From the NCBI GenBank assembly GCA_950295325.1, contig OX485809.1, positions 27,418,144-27,482,143 on the forward strand: DNA of 64,000 bases, written 5' to 3'. Under the pieces are notes generated by a model that worked only from the letters and a program-made list of their open reading frames with translations, had not been told where the DNA came from and made no database searches. How positions within the stretch are numbered: the stretch's first letter is position 1; each line of letters opens with the position of its first letter. The stretch is from Polytrichum commune. Taxonomy: Eukaryota; Streptophyta; Polytrichopsida; Polytrichales; Polytrichaceae. Below are positions 46,400-58,900 of this stretch, one piece after another. Position numbers and translations under genes: made by a program.

Positions 46400-49139
46400 T
46401 GTAGATAGCTTTTTAGATTGGGTTCCAATTAAGAAAACCACACAGGGAAGACCAAATGAGTGTCAGGTGTTACATCTAGGGATCACCATTGAGTTAGTTG
46501 ATAGATTACAAGAGAATTAGGATGTATTTAGGACAACAAACACAGGGAAGAAGACTTCTAGAGCGAGTTTTAGGATTGATTCAATTAAGGTTGAGGGTCA
46601 CTCACAGCAGTACATGCAATTGATCAGTCACTCCCTCACAACCCACTCTCATCAGTAACATCACTCTTATAATGTGTTTTGCAATTCAGGGAGTCACAGC
46701 TCAGCAATTGTCATTTGGTTACGCCATAGTCTTAGAAAACCCAAGGCATGAACTCCTTGGGTGAACCATAGTCTCTTCAGTAAAGTAACCAAGTACCAAA
46801 AGGCCACACCACAATTAGTAAGAATATCATGTTCACAATTGACTCCTCTTATGGTTAAGTGATTGATTAAATTAAATTAAATAAAGACCACAGAAATGTA
46901 TTATTTCCTTAGTCAGTTTTAGACTTAACACTATCACAGTGGAATTGAATGCATTAAAATAAATTATTAAAATTAACAAAAGTCTAACGTGTGACAGTAA
47001 CCTAGTGACCGAGTCTAAGCGAAGTGAACTAAAGCGGACCGGGACCGTAAGAGTCTAATCGGTAGGACCATAGTCTGCACGGCACGGCCATAGTCTAGTC
47101 ACCAGTAACAGTCACAAGTAACCAGTGTCAAGTCACGTCTCATAGAGAGGGCCATAGTCTTAGTAACCAGTAACCAGTAACAAGTAGCCAGTAACTAGTA
47201 ACCAGTAACCAAGTCAGCGTCTTGTTCTCGGACTTGGAGGTGGCACCTTCTCCTTATATGCTTGCCTTACCAGTCTCTCCCAAACCATATGGGTTAAAGG
47301 GGCTTACCTCTTCGCCGCAACTACACCACCTCTCTTCACGATCAGTTGCGTCGGCTTCACCAAGGTAATTTGCAGGGCGATCTCTATCGCCTTCTTTATA
47401 TTTCAAGATTAATCTTGTAATCCCGCAGACTCCATAGCTTAAAGTTCCTCCTTTCTTTAATCCTTGGGTTGTTGTGTTGATCAACCTCACTCCATAATTG
47501 GGGAGATTTTCGGACACAATCGATTGAGTCTCGAGAATCTGCAAGTCTCACCAGTTACAGAATGACCTCCTTCGATTTTTCCTTGATTGAATTGGAGAGT
47601 ATTCTGTGAATCCCTCTGGAGCGTCCGGTGATTCTTTTGTAGTCTTGAACTTCAACTTGTTATTTCCCAAACTCACTGAATCATCTGTAACTACCTACTG
47701 GTTCTCTCCGATCATTATTTCCATGATCTCAATCTCTTCTCGAGGATTAAAACGCACAGCGAACTGGTTAGGATTCTCCCCTCTTGAACTACTCAACTGG
47801 GCATTCCTGAAGGGACAATCTTCCTTTCACAGGTTTTAGATCACAACGTGCGCACTTATTGAAATTGTAAATTATGTGAGAAGTGGGTGCTGAAGCATTT
47901 ACTCAGACTTCACATCAGGTATCTCAAGTTTGCCACAACCAAGTCACATGGCCGAACACACCCGAAGAAAAGTAGTGTCACTCCTACAAGTTTCATTCAC
48001 TTCACTACCAAGGGAGACGACACACTACTCGACATTACTTCTCACCGTACTCATAAGATTAAGGGTAGTTACTTCACTCCTTTTACAAGAGAAATTCACC
48101 GCACCACCATACTCAGACTCAAACAGATATTAGAATTCTATATCCGAGGTTCTCTCAGACTTATTCTGCAAGACCACTTCAATGTGTGGACAATTATTCT
48201 CGATTAAAGTAGGAGATCACACTTCTGAAACCTACGAATATGTTGCAACATCAACTGCAGTAGCACGGTGACAGAAACTCCCTCTGACATTCTATGCACC
48301 AGATAGAGGGACACTTACAGACTATCCCAATCTCCTTTGATAGGATTCAAGACACAATCCGTGTATCTTCTCAAACAATCTCCTTTCACCGGATTACATT
48401 GTTAAAGCACCTCCTCGTACTTAGATACATTCACCACACGACTTATTACAACTAGAGGCTTTCAGGACAATTCATGGAATTCCATTCACTTCAATGAACC
48501 CGGAAGGATCTCTTCCTTCTCATAAGAGACTCAACATTCCCACAAGCAATTCCTCTCAATTCCCTTGAGAGAAACAACCACACATCAAGACTCACTCCCT
48601 TCACAGGAATAAGGTATCACAAATTCAATCTGGATTCTTCCCGAACCAGGAAAGTACAATTTTGATGTAAACGATTCATGACCAGCACCAACACAACATA
48701 TTTAATCCTCACACACACAAGTAATAATATAGCTTCACGCTTATGATATTATGTAGGGTAAAAATGTACATTCAAAAGGGCTTCACACCCAAGCTAGACT
48801 CGCTCAAAAACTGCAAGACAAGGGAGACTCTCTTCTCGAGAGGAACTACTTTCTCCTCTCTTTCTTCTCCTCTATATCCCCTGAACTAGCTTCCTTGCCT
48901 CTTGGGGCCAGATTTCATAAGTCTCTTCGACTTGGCCACATGTCTATTGCCCTGCCCAAAAGACTCTTCCTCTTGGAACTGTTTCATATGAACTAAATGT
49001 CTCACCCTTAGCTCATTTCGGATAATTGGTCACTAATAACTTACTTTAGTGTCCATTTCACATTTCAAGTGTCGATATGAATTCACATCCTATCAAAATC
49101 CTAAAATGACTATTCTGAGACCAAAAAGTTGTACCACAA
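46400..49139 (+). mobile_element. 2.7-kb LTR-like insertion, duplication AAACG
   Basis: The ends are TGTAGATAGC (46400) and GTACCACA (49139), with AAACG flanking on both sides (46395-46399 and 49140-49144). It sits exactly in the 149-bp array. The composition (AT-rich, ACCAGTAACCAGTAAC repeats near 47110-47215, a TTATATGC near 47255) differs from the surroundings. No domain-bearing ORF is present. A long solo LTR is the simplest reading; a non-autonomous element is the alternative. Confidence 0.6.
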
Positions 49140-49144
49140 AACGC

Positions 49145-49633
49145 GCGCGTCACTATTGACACCCCCCTAGGATTCAAACCCTACCTTCCACGTCAGACCT
49201 ATCCTCCACGAACCCGTTCCAAGTCAGCAAGGCATTCCACGCAGGATTTGCTAATACGTTTTCAGTAACACATTTAAACGTGGCACATGTCACGATAAAC
49301 GCCCTCTATGTTAAAAGAAACGTGCTGACGTGGGATCTTACTATATTTAGCCATTTAATAACTACTGTGAGGTAAAAAAACGAGGTGAAAAAATTACTTT
49401 CCACAAAGGACACTTATGTTTAAGTTGACGCGATGCTGTTATTTGTAACGCTACGCCGTTCTTCCAAAATTCAAATGTGTCATCTCTGACACAGGCTGTT
49501 AAAGAAACGTCAATAGTGACGCGTGCACGTTAAAACGTTTAACGTGCAGTATGTTTATTTGGATCACATCTAAACCCTAATTCCGGATAGTCTGGGTTTA
49601 CGTTTCGGATGACGTAGAGAAACACTGGACAAA
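49145..49633 (+). repeat. Right subterminal repeats of the CACTA element
   Basis: The last partial 149-bp unit (to about 49250) is followed by AACGTGC/GTCACGATAAACGC-type words up to the right end. No gene. Confidence 0.7.
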
Positions 49634-49652
49634 ACATTGTTTTCCTCTAGTG
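49634..49652 (-). repeat. Right terminal inverted repeat of the CACTA element
   Basis: It reads ACATTGTTTTCCTCTAGTG on the plus strand, the reverse complement of the left end with one mismatch. AGG (49653-49655) follows as the duplication. Confidence 0.93.
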
Positions 49653-50309
49653 AGGCCACCTCCGGAGTGTAGTAGGAAGAGATCCTCATTGTCCCAGATA
49701 TCTGAGTAACGTCCCGGTGAGACAGCCGAGGGGAAGATTAGGCAAAGGTCCGGAAGGGATCCGGACTTAACCGATCTTCCGAAAAGGTCTCATCACCGGT
49801 GGACGGGACAATCCGGAAAGTGGTACGGGTCACCCACTCATCCCGTCGAGTCAGATCTCCGGTCGGAATCCGGACTCCTCTGGTCACTATGGTCCCAAGA
49901 AACAATCCGGATCTCTCTGCGTGACCTGCCAAGACGGATCTGATCAATCCGGATTGGTTGTGAGGGAGTTTCCGGATTCCAATCTTATCAAGGACGTCTT
50001 CACCGGAAGAAACCACCTATTCTAGAGGGTAGACGTAAAGGGGTGGGTAAGTATTATAATGAGGACTTAGAGATACCATCCGGAAAGGCACACTCCGGAA
50101 AAAGGCTAAGAGTGTCCCCAAAGACCAAAAATCCGGAAATTAGGGTTTCCGGAAATTTGGCTAAGGAAGAGGAAATAAGCAGGTACGGAGGGTTCTAGAC
50201 CTCCTACACTTCACAGAATCCCTGGACGATACTAGGGTCATCCGGACAAACCCGGATTTGGCACTTAAAAATGCCAATCCGGATAAGTTGGTGTTCGCGT
50301 GTTCCCACA
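49653..50309 (+). other. Terminal region of the composite element, right part
   Basis: A TCCGGA-rich non-coding tail continues the sequence broken at 16091. It includes a diverged repeat of 15834-15960. It ends TTCGCGTGTTCCCACA at 50309, followed by TGTTG. Confidence 0.55.
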
Positions 50310-51393
50310 TGTTGTCATTTAGGATTTGTGTTTTGTAGGTTTACATGACAACACTCCCTATGATCATATTTTCCAGTGCTTGCATTTTTTTTTCATCTTG
50401 AACAAGGGTTGCTGAGTTTCTGTGTGTTTGCTAAGGTCCACTGCCATTGAATTTTCATCGTGTGCACCCCTGCACACAATTTTGTTTCTACCCTGCACAC
50501 TTTTGTATTTCGTATTGCCTAAACTAATTCACATAATTCGTAAATGATTTGTAGGACTTACCTCACTCCTTGGGTGATGTTAAGGGTCCATGATTTCATT
50601 GGGCCTAGGAGTTGGGTTTTTTGGATCATTGTGTGGTCTTACCTGCTTCAGGGAATTTAGAAGAATCATTGAATGTTTTCATGGGATCAGTAGTTTCCTT
50701 GCATTTTTGGTACATTGGATTGTGCTCTAGGGAGATGCCCAGGGTCCTTGCATGTTTAATGTGGTTCATGGGCTTGTAATCCATTCAGGGTTTAGTCCTT
50801 AGGGTTCATGAGGATTTATATGATTCCTAGCAAAATGTTATGGTTCCTGAGGGGCGCCCCTCAATCTCAGAACACTTCCTTTGGACCATTCTAGTGACTT
50901 GGGTCCTGGAATGTTTCCAAAGTTCTGATTAAAACCTGGTGGTTCCTGTGGATTACCTTTTTTTTTCCTTAAGCCTCTAATTATGCTTCCCAAGCGTTCA
51001 ATCCTTTCCTGTGCTAGAGTTCATATATCCTTCTCCTATGATATTGTTCAGGAATTGACTTCTTTGTTGTAAGGAGTCTCTTCTGATTCCTATCCTTCAT
51101 TCCTATATTCCTGGTGATTAACCTCATTCCTGATGGTTCCTACCCCTATTCCTCGATTTCCTGATGATTCTCACTTCCTGAATCTATGTTTCCTGATGAA
51201 TGACAATTGTCCGGACGATTTCCTTCTTTCCTTTTCTGTCATGTTCCTCAATGCTATATTTCCATATGATACACCCTAATCCTGATGATTCCTAGACCCT
51301 CATTTCTATGGTTCATGATGTACTTATTGAATTCATAAATATTTGTATAGTTTGAACGTGCATTAATATTTGGAAATGTCCTATGTATTGCAG
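50310..51393 (+). other. 3' part of the giant intron of the transposase-like gene
   Basis: Non-coding, T-rich DNA full of ATTCCTGATGATTCCT-type low-order repeats (50900-51320). It ends with the acceptor TATTGCAG (51393). I see no gene. Confidence 0.55.
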
Positions 51394-53543
51394 CTTTCTT
51401 TGTACACACGATTCAAAGAGGAAAATCCAAATGTGGATGTTGGCCTGCGTATATTTGAGACATTGAAGCCTTGGTATGTGAAGAGGTTGCAGGAATTCAA
51501 TTCTTGCTGCTGTCGCTATCATGTGCAGATTGCAGAATTGAAAGATGGCTTCAACATCATGCGACGACGAATTTTGCACCAATCCTGTAGCTGTGGTTGT
51601 GTGGTTTGTGGTGCACGTGGTCCTGGAATGCCGTGTTGGGCTCCTTCAGCTACAGTTGAAGGAGTGAGGGCCATGTGCGATCTGGTGCTTTGTCCAAAAC
51701 TAGAGTCCATGGACTTCCACAAGCTTGAGTGCATAAGAGGAAATTGTCCTCACTGTGGTGTGTGGAAATTGCCATTGTGTCCTCATGAGGTGGACCCCAA
51801 TTCCACAACACTGATTCCTTGGAGAAAGTTTGAGAATGTTTTTGTAGGCCAAAATTCTGAAGGTGGTGATCGCCATGCTCTAAGATTGGAGCACAAGACC
51901 ACTCCTCCTTCCGAATTTATATCCTTCCTTAAACCCAAGCTTGCAGAGTTCGTGGGACACAATTTTGAGGCAAAATGGCAAGATGGTCAATTTAAATCTT
52001 GCCTTGAAAACTTGTCAAGTGACCAAGTCCTATCTGTTATTGACTTTGCTGAGAACTATTCCTTTAAATGGCAAAACGAGGTGCAATCCCAACATTGGCA
52101 GTCATTCCAGGTGACAATACTCGTGCATATTACCTTCCGAATTGATCCTAGCTGGGATGAAGTGGATGTTAGGGCCAAAATACTTACTGAGTATCACTTC
52201 TACATGAGTGATGACAAAACCCACGATAATTTGTTTGTGCAATACTGTTTTGGTTTACATTGGCTTTTTTTGAGAGAGTCGGGCCATGCACTACTAGTGG
52301 AGCATATAGTTTTCTCAGATGGGTGTTCTTCTCAATTTAAGTGTGCTAGGTCCCTTTTTTTTGTGACACGCTATCCAACGCTAACCATAAGTCCACAGCT
52401 ACCTAATGGGTGTGCTATGCAATGGAATCACTTTGGCTCCGGGCACGGAAAGGGACGTTGGGATGGGGCAGGAGCTACAATTAAACAAGCTCTTCGAGCA
52501 GAGCAGGTGAAACCTTATGGTATTAGGTTACACAATGCTAGTGATGCAGTTGCTTACCTTAGGCAATATATGGGTCGGCAACATGCAGGGTATACCAATG
52601 TTCGTAGAGATGTGAAACGATATTTTTACGAGGTGACCAACACCGATGTTAAGCGTGCAGATCAATTTAATGCCCGCACAGTGGAGGGAACTAGATCATT
52701 TCACCAAGTTCGTAGTGTAGGATTGGATATGATTTCCTTGCAGGTGCGGACCCTTTCCTGTTTTTGTAGCTTCTGTCAAGATGGAGGTGATGGTCCCTGC
52801 GATAATGCAGACTATGTGGAGCCTTATAGACTCATTAGAATTGAACCTTGCAACTCAGATGACGTTCGTGTAGATGGGGAGCATGTTGATGTCATTGGGG
52901 AGGGTGATAGGGAGGCGATAGTTGCTTGCTTGGAAGTTGGGGATCACTTTGTTGTTGTTGCTGATGAGGGAAACTCCGAGGATGCAGATTTCTGGATTTT
53001 AATTACTGAACACACTCTACATGCAGTCGAGGAAGAATCCAAGGAAGATTGTTGGGGCCAAAAGGTGTACAGGGGAGAGCAGATAGTGATAGGTAGGTAT
53101 TATAAGCAAAAAGGAAGGAGTATGAGATCTTATATTCTGTGCGATGCTGGTCCTGCTTATATCTACTCCCACTTGGTAATTGCTGCAAAGTTTGCAATGT
53201 TGCCGGCTCGGCATCGACAGAAAGGTGGGAGGGAGGGGACACAGGTACATGCAATCTATACAAAACCCAAGTCTTTTGTATGGGCGTCTTCAAACTTATG
53301 TAAATAGCAATTAGTTTAAAGTTACTTCTGTTAGGCAAGTGAATTATAGCTGCAAGTGTGCCCATTCATTTATCAATGACATGCCATGTGATGATTTGTC
53401 CTCAACATTTTAGCATGGTGGGATAGGAGGAATAGGGGGCATCAGAGTTTATTTCCTAATTATTTCTTGTGGTTTTTGAATAGGTGTACACTCTCCCTGC
53501 AGCTGCTCATGAACTAATAGAAGCAAGGCTAAGTGCGACTTAA
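51394..53543 (+). CDS. Transposase-like gene, exons 2 and 3 (RNase H-like, C-terminal reader-like domain)
   Basis: Exon 2 (51394-53244, 617 codons, donor CAG|GTACAT) and exon 3 (53484-53543, 19 codons and TAA) join in phase 0. With exon 1 the product is 886 residues. The start has a Cys/His-rich region (CCCRYHVQ, SCSCGCVVCGARG, CPHCGVWKLPLC). The core has VIDFAENYSFKWQNEVQSQHW, YMSDDKTHDNLF, FSDGCSSQFKC and WNHFGSGHGKGRWDGAGA. Acidic residues in DFAEN, SDG and WDG fit a DDE-type RNase H fold. I recall similar SDG..SQ and HGK..DG proteins in plant and animal genomes, usually uncharacterised. A late VGDHFVVVADE..DADFWIL region suggests a small beta domain of chromatin-reader type. No stops. Family unnamed; function inferred. 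Confidence 0.65.
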
Positions 53544-54050
53544 GACAATCGGCTGACATCATAGAGATTCTAGCTAGGGTGATGTGTACTAGGGATTGAA
53601 AATTATGTACATTGATTTAGGGTCATGGATAGTAGTTTGGAGGTTGGACCAAGCTGGAGTCACTTTATATATGAATGCATAGGCATTCATTTTTTTGTTG
53701 GGTTCAGGGTACTGAAGAACTTACCTCTGACCCTCAAAGTGAAAACCAATCTACAAAGAATTATGCCCTCACTCGCGTTCTCTTTTCACAGTGTTCGTTT
53801 GGAAACAATCATATATGTGTTTGTTTGGAACTAATAACATATGTTGGGTGGTTAATTGTCAGGGTTTATGTGGAATCACATGTGTTCAACTGGTAGCATC
53901 TTAATTTCATACCATCATTCTCTATTGGTATCAAGGATTCCACATATTTTGATAAAAAATGGAATGTCTGTATTATGGATATGTTAATTTTTTTTTTGCA
54001 TACGGGCATTTCAGCATACGATCCTTTCAAGGACATTTTCAAAAAAGGTG
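53544..54050 (+). other. 3' flank of the transposase-like gene
   Basis: No gene seen. The stretch between the TAA at 53541 and the LTR-like block at 54051 may hold the gene's 3' UTR. Confidence 0.4.
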
Positions 54051-55841
54051 TGTGAGGCCAAACCCCCACCCTTAAGCGTCCGTAGTCCGAGTAGTGGGTT
54101 TGGGCTCACATTCCTCCGCGGTATTGGATTTGGACTTGGATGAGTCCATAGTGCAAGGTTCACCCTTCAAGTGGTCTTGGATTTAACTTTGGTCTTTGCT
54201 TCCTTTGTCTTGCCATCGCGAGAGTGCTCCACATTCTCCATTAAGTTGTGCACGTGGTTTATTTTTAAAGAGAGGATGCAAGTGTTAAAAAAACACTATT
54301 CTCTAGAGTCAATCTCAAATACATTTACTTGTGAAAGCCACACATAACACTAACTAGCATAATGTAACTAACTACTTGTCTATGAGCTAATTAGGTAGGC
54401 TATCTACTAAGCTCCTTCATGAACCCATCTCTTTACTTTCTAATTACATAAACCTAGCTCCTTCATAAACCCAGCTCCTTCATAAACCCAGCTTCTTAGC
54501 TTCTAACTAAACAAACCCAGCTCCTTCATGAACCCAGCTCCTTCATGAACCCAGCTCCTTCATGAACCCAGCTCCTTAGCTTCTAACTAAACAAACCCAG
54601 GTCCTTCATAAACCCAGCTCCTTCATGAACCCACAACTTTGTAGTTGTAATCCCCAACTACCTCACTAATTATTCAAGCCCTTAACTAATCTTCCTACCT
54701 AATTTCCCTAATTCTACTAACAACCCCTTTCTAATCACACAATTCTTCTTTAATCCTAAAATCCTAGAGAGGAGAGGGGGAGAGAGAATTTCCTAACTTC
54801 ACTAAGACTAACTAATCTACACAAGTATATTTTTGCACTCATCACAACATCAAGTGCTCAACTCTTAAACATGGAACTTGCAACCACGTGTATTCAAAAC
54901 ATGAACTTTAAGTACCACAAATTGGAATCATGAATTAACTTTAAAATCCTTCACGTCAACACTAATTCTACCAAGAGGTCAAGCCCTCTTCAAGGCTAAC
55001 AAGCCTTGGCTCTCAAACTAAAAACTAAGCACACACATGTGCTCCAATATGGCTTCCCACACCCACACTTATAACTCGTGGGGTGCCTTGGAGCACAAAG
55101 GAAAGAGAGGATGAGTGAGGGAAGAATGAGGGATTATATAGTAAGCTTGAGGGGGTGAGCACCCTCAAGGCTCACGATAAGCCCTTGAGATTTCCTCCTA
55201 CTTAGTAGGCGCCAATCCTATCTTCTAAGCCTTCCTCCCTCAAATGATCAACAAGGATCCTAATTCGAACATTTAACTAGCCTTGGCTTTCTACCTACCA
55301 CACTTTACCAAACTTGGGATGCTTCAACCCAAACTTAGCCTCCTTCGCTTTCCGCCGCCATAACTTTCTCCCCTTACTTTCCCAAATCGTCGCTCACCAC
55401 TTAATTCAAACCACGATGCTTAACTCGTGATTTGATTGGTGCTTTGAGAATTTGCTTATCCTCCACCTTGCATTCTTCCTTGGGCCTTCCCCATTAAGTG
55501 GCCATGATGAGGTGGTCCACTTGTGCGCTCCATGTGATCCTCCATTCATCCCAATTCGAATGCACTTGCCTCTTGAGTCACTTTGGTTGTCTCCATCCAT
55601 TTGTACTAGCCTACTCACTAACTACTCAATCCAAGTTCTCCTTACCTATCCTCATTCACTCAAATCCTTCCGAAGGTAAAAACACAATAACAACTCACAT
55701 CCTAGCCTCTTACAACATGGTACTTCTAAGACTAACATTTCACTCTTTTTATATTTTTGTGAAGTAACATGCTACTTCAAAGTGCATCAACTAACGTTTC
55801 AAGGGTCTAAGACTAAATGTGGGCACCCTTTTGGGCTCACA
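54051..55841. mobile_element. LTR-like block with TGTGAGGCC/GGGCTCACA ends
   Basis: It begins TGTGAGGCCAAACCC and ends TTTTGGGCTCACA, inverted ends of the kind seen in LTRs. Just after the right end stands TAATTGGCGACCATCGGGGGATG, resembling a tRNA primer site (TGG start, G-rich) for a plus-strand element. Next to it, however, comes a gag-pol on the minus strand, for which this should be the 3' LTR with a polypurine tract, and none is seen. A TTATATAG near 55133 could be a TATA box on either strand. A second copy is not in the window, so orientation is unresolved. Confidence 0.5.
54447..54632 (+). repeat. 17-18-bp tandem repeats (CCAGCTCCTTCATGAAC)
   Basis: About nine units with small changes, some separated by TTAGCTTCTAACTAAACAAA. 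They lie inside the LTR-like block. Confidence 0.9.
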
Positions 55842-55902
55842 TAATTGGCGACCATCGGGGGATGAATCCAAACATCTCTTGCTCCAAGGGTAAGTTGCCT
55901 AG

Positions 55903-58900
55903 TCAAGCTCGGTACTCCTTACATCTACTTCCCGATGTACGGGTAGGAAAGAGCTCACCATTCAACGTTTCCAATTGAATTGAATTATTAGGAAAGACCT
56001 CATAGACAAGGTAAGGTCCTAACCATACCGCATTGAATTTCGCCGGAAATTCAAGCTTTCGTGCGTCTTGAATCATGACCATCATTCCCGGTGTTAGGGC
56101 CCTTCTCTTATGTCGTTTGTCGAAAGTAATCTTTCTCCTTCTTTGGATTGCCTCAATATGTTGAGCCGCCATTCTCCTCCCTTCGTCAAGTGCTTCCAAA
56201 TCGGTTAGTCGATTTCGTAAGGATTGACTTTCGGTAAGTCTCGTACTCACGGCCACCCTAAGTGACTCGACTTCATATTCGATTGGTAGTGTCGCTTCAA
56301 GACCATAGACTAAGGAAAATGGTGTAGCACGCGTAGTTACCTTATAGGTTGTACGGTATGCCCAAAGTGCCGCCGTTAGTTTCGTATCCCAATCCCGCTT
56401 CGAGTCTATAACCGTCTTGCGTAGTATACTCACCAAAATTCCGTTAACCCTTTCCGTTTGTCCATTGGTTTGTGGGTGGTAGGGAGTAGTCTTCCGGTGA
56501 TCAATTTTAAATTTCTCTGTCATCTCTCGAATCAAGTCATTCAAAAAGTGAGTACCCCTATCGCTTACTAGGATCTTCGGCACCCCGAACCGCGAAATTA
56601 TGTTTTCGTACATAAATGTTGCCGCGTGTTCCGCCGTGTCGGTCTTCACCGCTTTGGCTTCCGCCCACTTGGTGAGGTACTCGGTTGCCACCACAATATA
56701 TTTCATTCCTTTTGAAGATTGGGGATGGACCTCACCCACATAGTCGATGCCCCATTTTTCGAAAGGAATTAAGGGTAATGATACATGTAAAGGCATCTCC
56801 ATTCTAAGGTCGTTTCGGGCATACCGTTGGCAAGCGTCGCATTTCCTTACATAGTCATGGGCGTCCTTAAATAGTGTAGGCCAAAAGTAGCCCGCTCTAA
56901 GTATTTTTTGCCCGGTGAGTTGACCCGAGAAGTGACCGCCGCAAGCGCTATCGTGGCAAGCGATTAAAATCGCTTCAACCTCCGTTTTTGACACGCATCG
57001 TCGTAAAATACCATCGGACCCCCTTCTAAACAACCTATGGCCCACTACAACAAATTGCCTACTATTTACCCTCACCTTCCTTCTCTCTTCTTTTGTCCAC
57101 TCTTTGGGCAACTTGTGGGTTGTTAGAAATTCCACTATGCCCGCATACCACTCCGGTGTAGAAGTGACCACAAAGAGGCTATCATCTACTAACATATCAT
57201 TTACCGGATTTTTTCCTATCTCCTCCGACAACCTAGACAAGTGGTCCGCTTGTAAATGCATACGACCCGGTTTATATTCCACCGTGTAGTCGAATTCTTC
57301 TAATAACAAAACCCACCTAGCTAACCTACCACTTAACTCCGCCTTGTTAATTAGATACTTGATAGCCATGTGGTCAACAAAAAATACAACCGGGTTGCAC
57401 ATGAGGTAATGCCTAAACTTTTTAACGGAAAACACCATGGCTAGGCACTCCCTCTCCGTTGTAGAGTAGTTTCTTTCGGCGGGGGTCAATTGCTTACTCG
57501 CATAAGCTATGGGTTGATCCTTCTCTTTTTCTCCCGTTGCTTGACAAAGCGCACTCCCTATTGCCACATTACTAGCATCACAATAGACGTGAAAAGGTTT
57601 ACCCCAATTGGGTGGTATCAACACCGGATAGGTGCTCAACCTATCCCGCAATTCCTCAAAGGCTTTTTGACAAGCATCCGTCCACTCGAATTTGACATCC
57701 TTTTTGAGCAAATGGGTAATGGGCACCGCTATCTTTGAAAAATTAGAAATAAGTTCCCGGTACCATCCCACATGTCCTAACAACTTAGAGATCCCCTTGG
57801 AATTGGTTGGAGTTGCCAAGTCGCTTATGGCCGCAATCTTATCCGGATCGGGTTCTCTACCTTTCTCACTAACAACATAACCCAACAACACTCCCTTATT
57901 CACTCCCAAAAATGTCTTATCCGGGTTCAATGCTAACCTCATCTTCCTACACCTAACCAATGCCTCCCTAACACAATGTAGGTGATCATCCACATTACTT
58001 TGTGTGCTAAAATCGTCCACAAAGACGGTCATGGATTTGAACAACAAGTCGGTGAAGATATACATTACTAATCGTTGGAAAGTAGCCGGGGCATTACATA
58101 ACCCAAATGGCATCACTACCCACACAAAAGTACCCCAAGGTGTAGTAAAAGCCGTTTTATGGATATCTTGGAGGGCTATGGAAATTTGATTATAACCCGC
58201 ATACCCATCCATAAAGGTATATCGCGAATGACCTCCAACCTCCTCAAGCAACAAGGTGATAAAAGGTAAGGGGAAGTGATCCTTTTGTGTGCACGAATTC
58301 AATTTCCTATAGTCGACACAAACCCTTAATTTCCCATTTTTTTTCTTTACTAAGACCATAGGAGAAACCCAATCCGTGATTTCCACCGGCTTGATAAACC
58401 CGGCCTTCAATAACCTTTCCAATTCCGCTTTCACCAACAATTGCAATTGAGGATTCATCCTCCTCTCCTTTTGTCTAATTGGCCTCGCCCCCGGAATTAA
58501 AGGAATCCGGTGCTCTACCATTTCCCTAGGAATTCCCTTAAGCTCATCGTAGGACCATGCAAAAGTATCACTAAACTCATCCACCAAATTGCTATACTCC
58601 CTAACCGCTTTCTCCCCCAATTTGGAGCCCATCTTCATTTGTCGGGTTTTTCCATTCTTTAATTTCACATCCACGTACCGCCAATCCGCTTCCGACACAT
58701 GTGCTTGTTCCTCTTTGTTCCGATACCAATCGGAAGGCACATTGGGGTAATCTTTCACATCTTGACCTACAACTATTGTCGCAACCCTTGCTAGCCCCCC
58801 CTTGACCATCTTGCCAATTTTCAATTCTAGCAAAGGTTACGAGTGGCTAACCCTTCGCATACCGCCATGCTAATGGTTAGCTCCTCTAACCCCGGACCAA

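Larger units (their letters stand above)
16092..49652 (+). mobile_element. 33.6-kb CACTA (En/Spm) DNA transposon, duplication AGG
   Basis: The left end is CACTAGAGGAAAACAGTGT (16092-16110). The right end is its inverted match with one mismatch, CACTAGAGGAAAACAATGT read from 49652 leftward. The 3-bp duplications AGG lie at 16089-16091 and 49653-49655, the standard length for CACTA elements. Inside are both classic genes, a tnp2-type transposase (+) and a TNPA/Transposase_24-type gene (-), transcribed away from a shared region at 38.5-40.4 kb. Subterminal DNA is packed with AACGTCA/GAAACGC words. About 21 kb of the length comes from nested insertions (a MULE, two solo LTRs and one LTR-like element), leaving roughly 12-13 kb of original CACTA. 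Confidence 0.93.
2415..50309 (+). mobile_element. Composite element with TGTGGGA/TCCCACA ends, in the intron of the transposase-like gene
   Basis: The left end is TGTGGGAG (2415) and the right end TCCCACA (50309). They are flanked by direct 5-bp duplications TGTTG at 2410-2414 and 50310-50314. After subtracting all inner insertions about 3.8 kb remains: a promoter-like 5' region (2415-3086), one gag-like ORF, and a 3' part rich in TCCGGA words with an AATAAA at 15647-15652. The TG..CA ends and 5-bp duplication fit an LTR retroelement. However, I find no matching direct terminal repeats, so it could be a DNA element with 7-bp inverted ends or a decayed non-autonomous retroelement. Confidence 0.55.
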
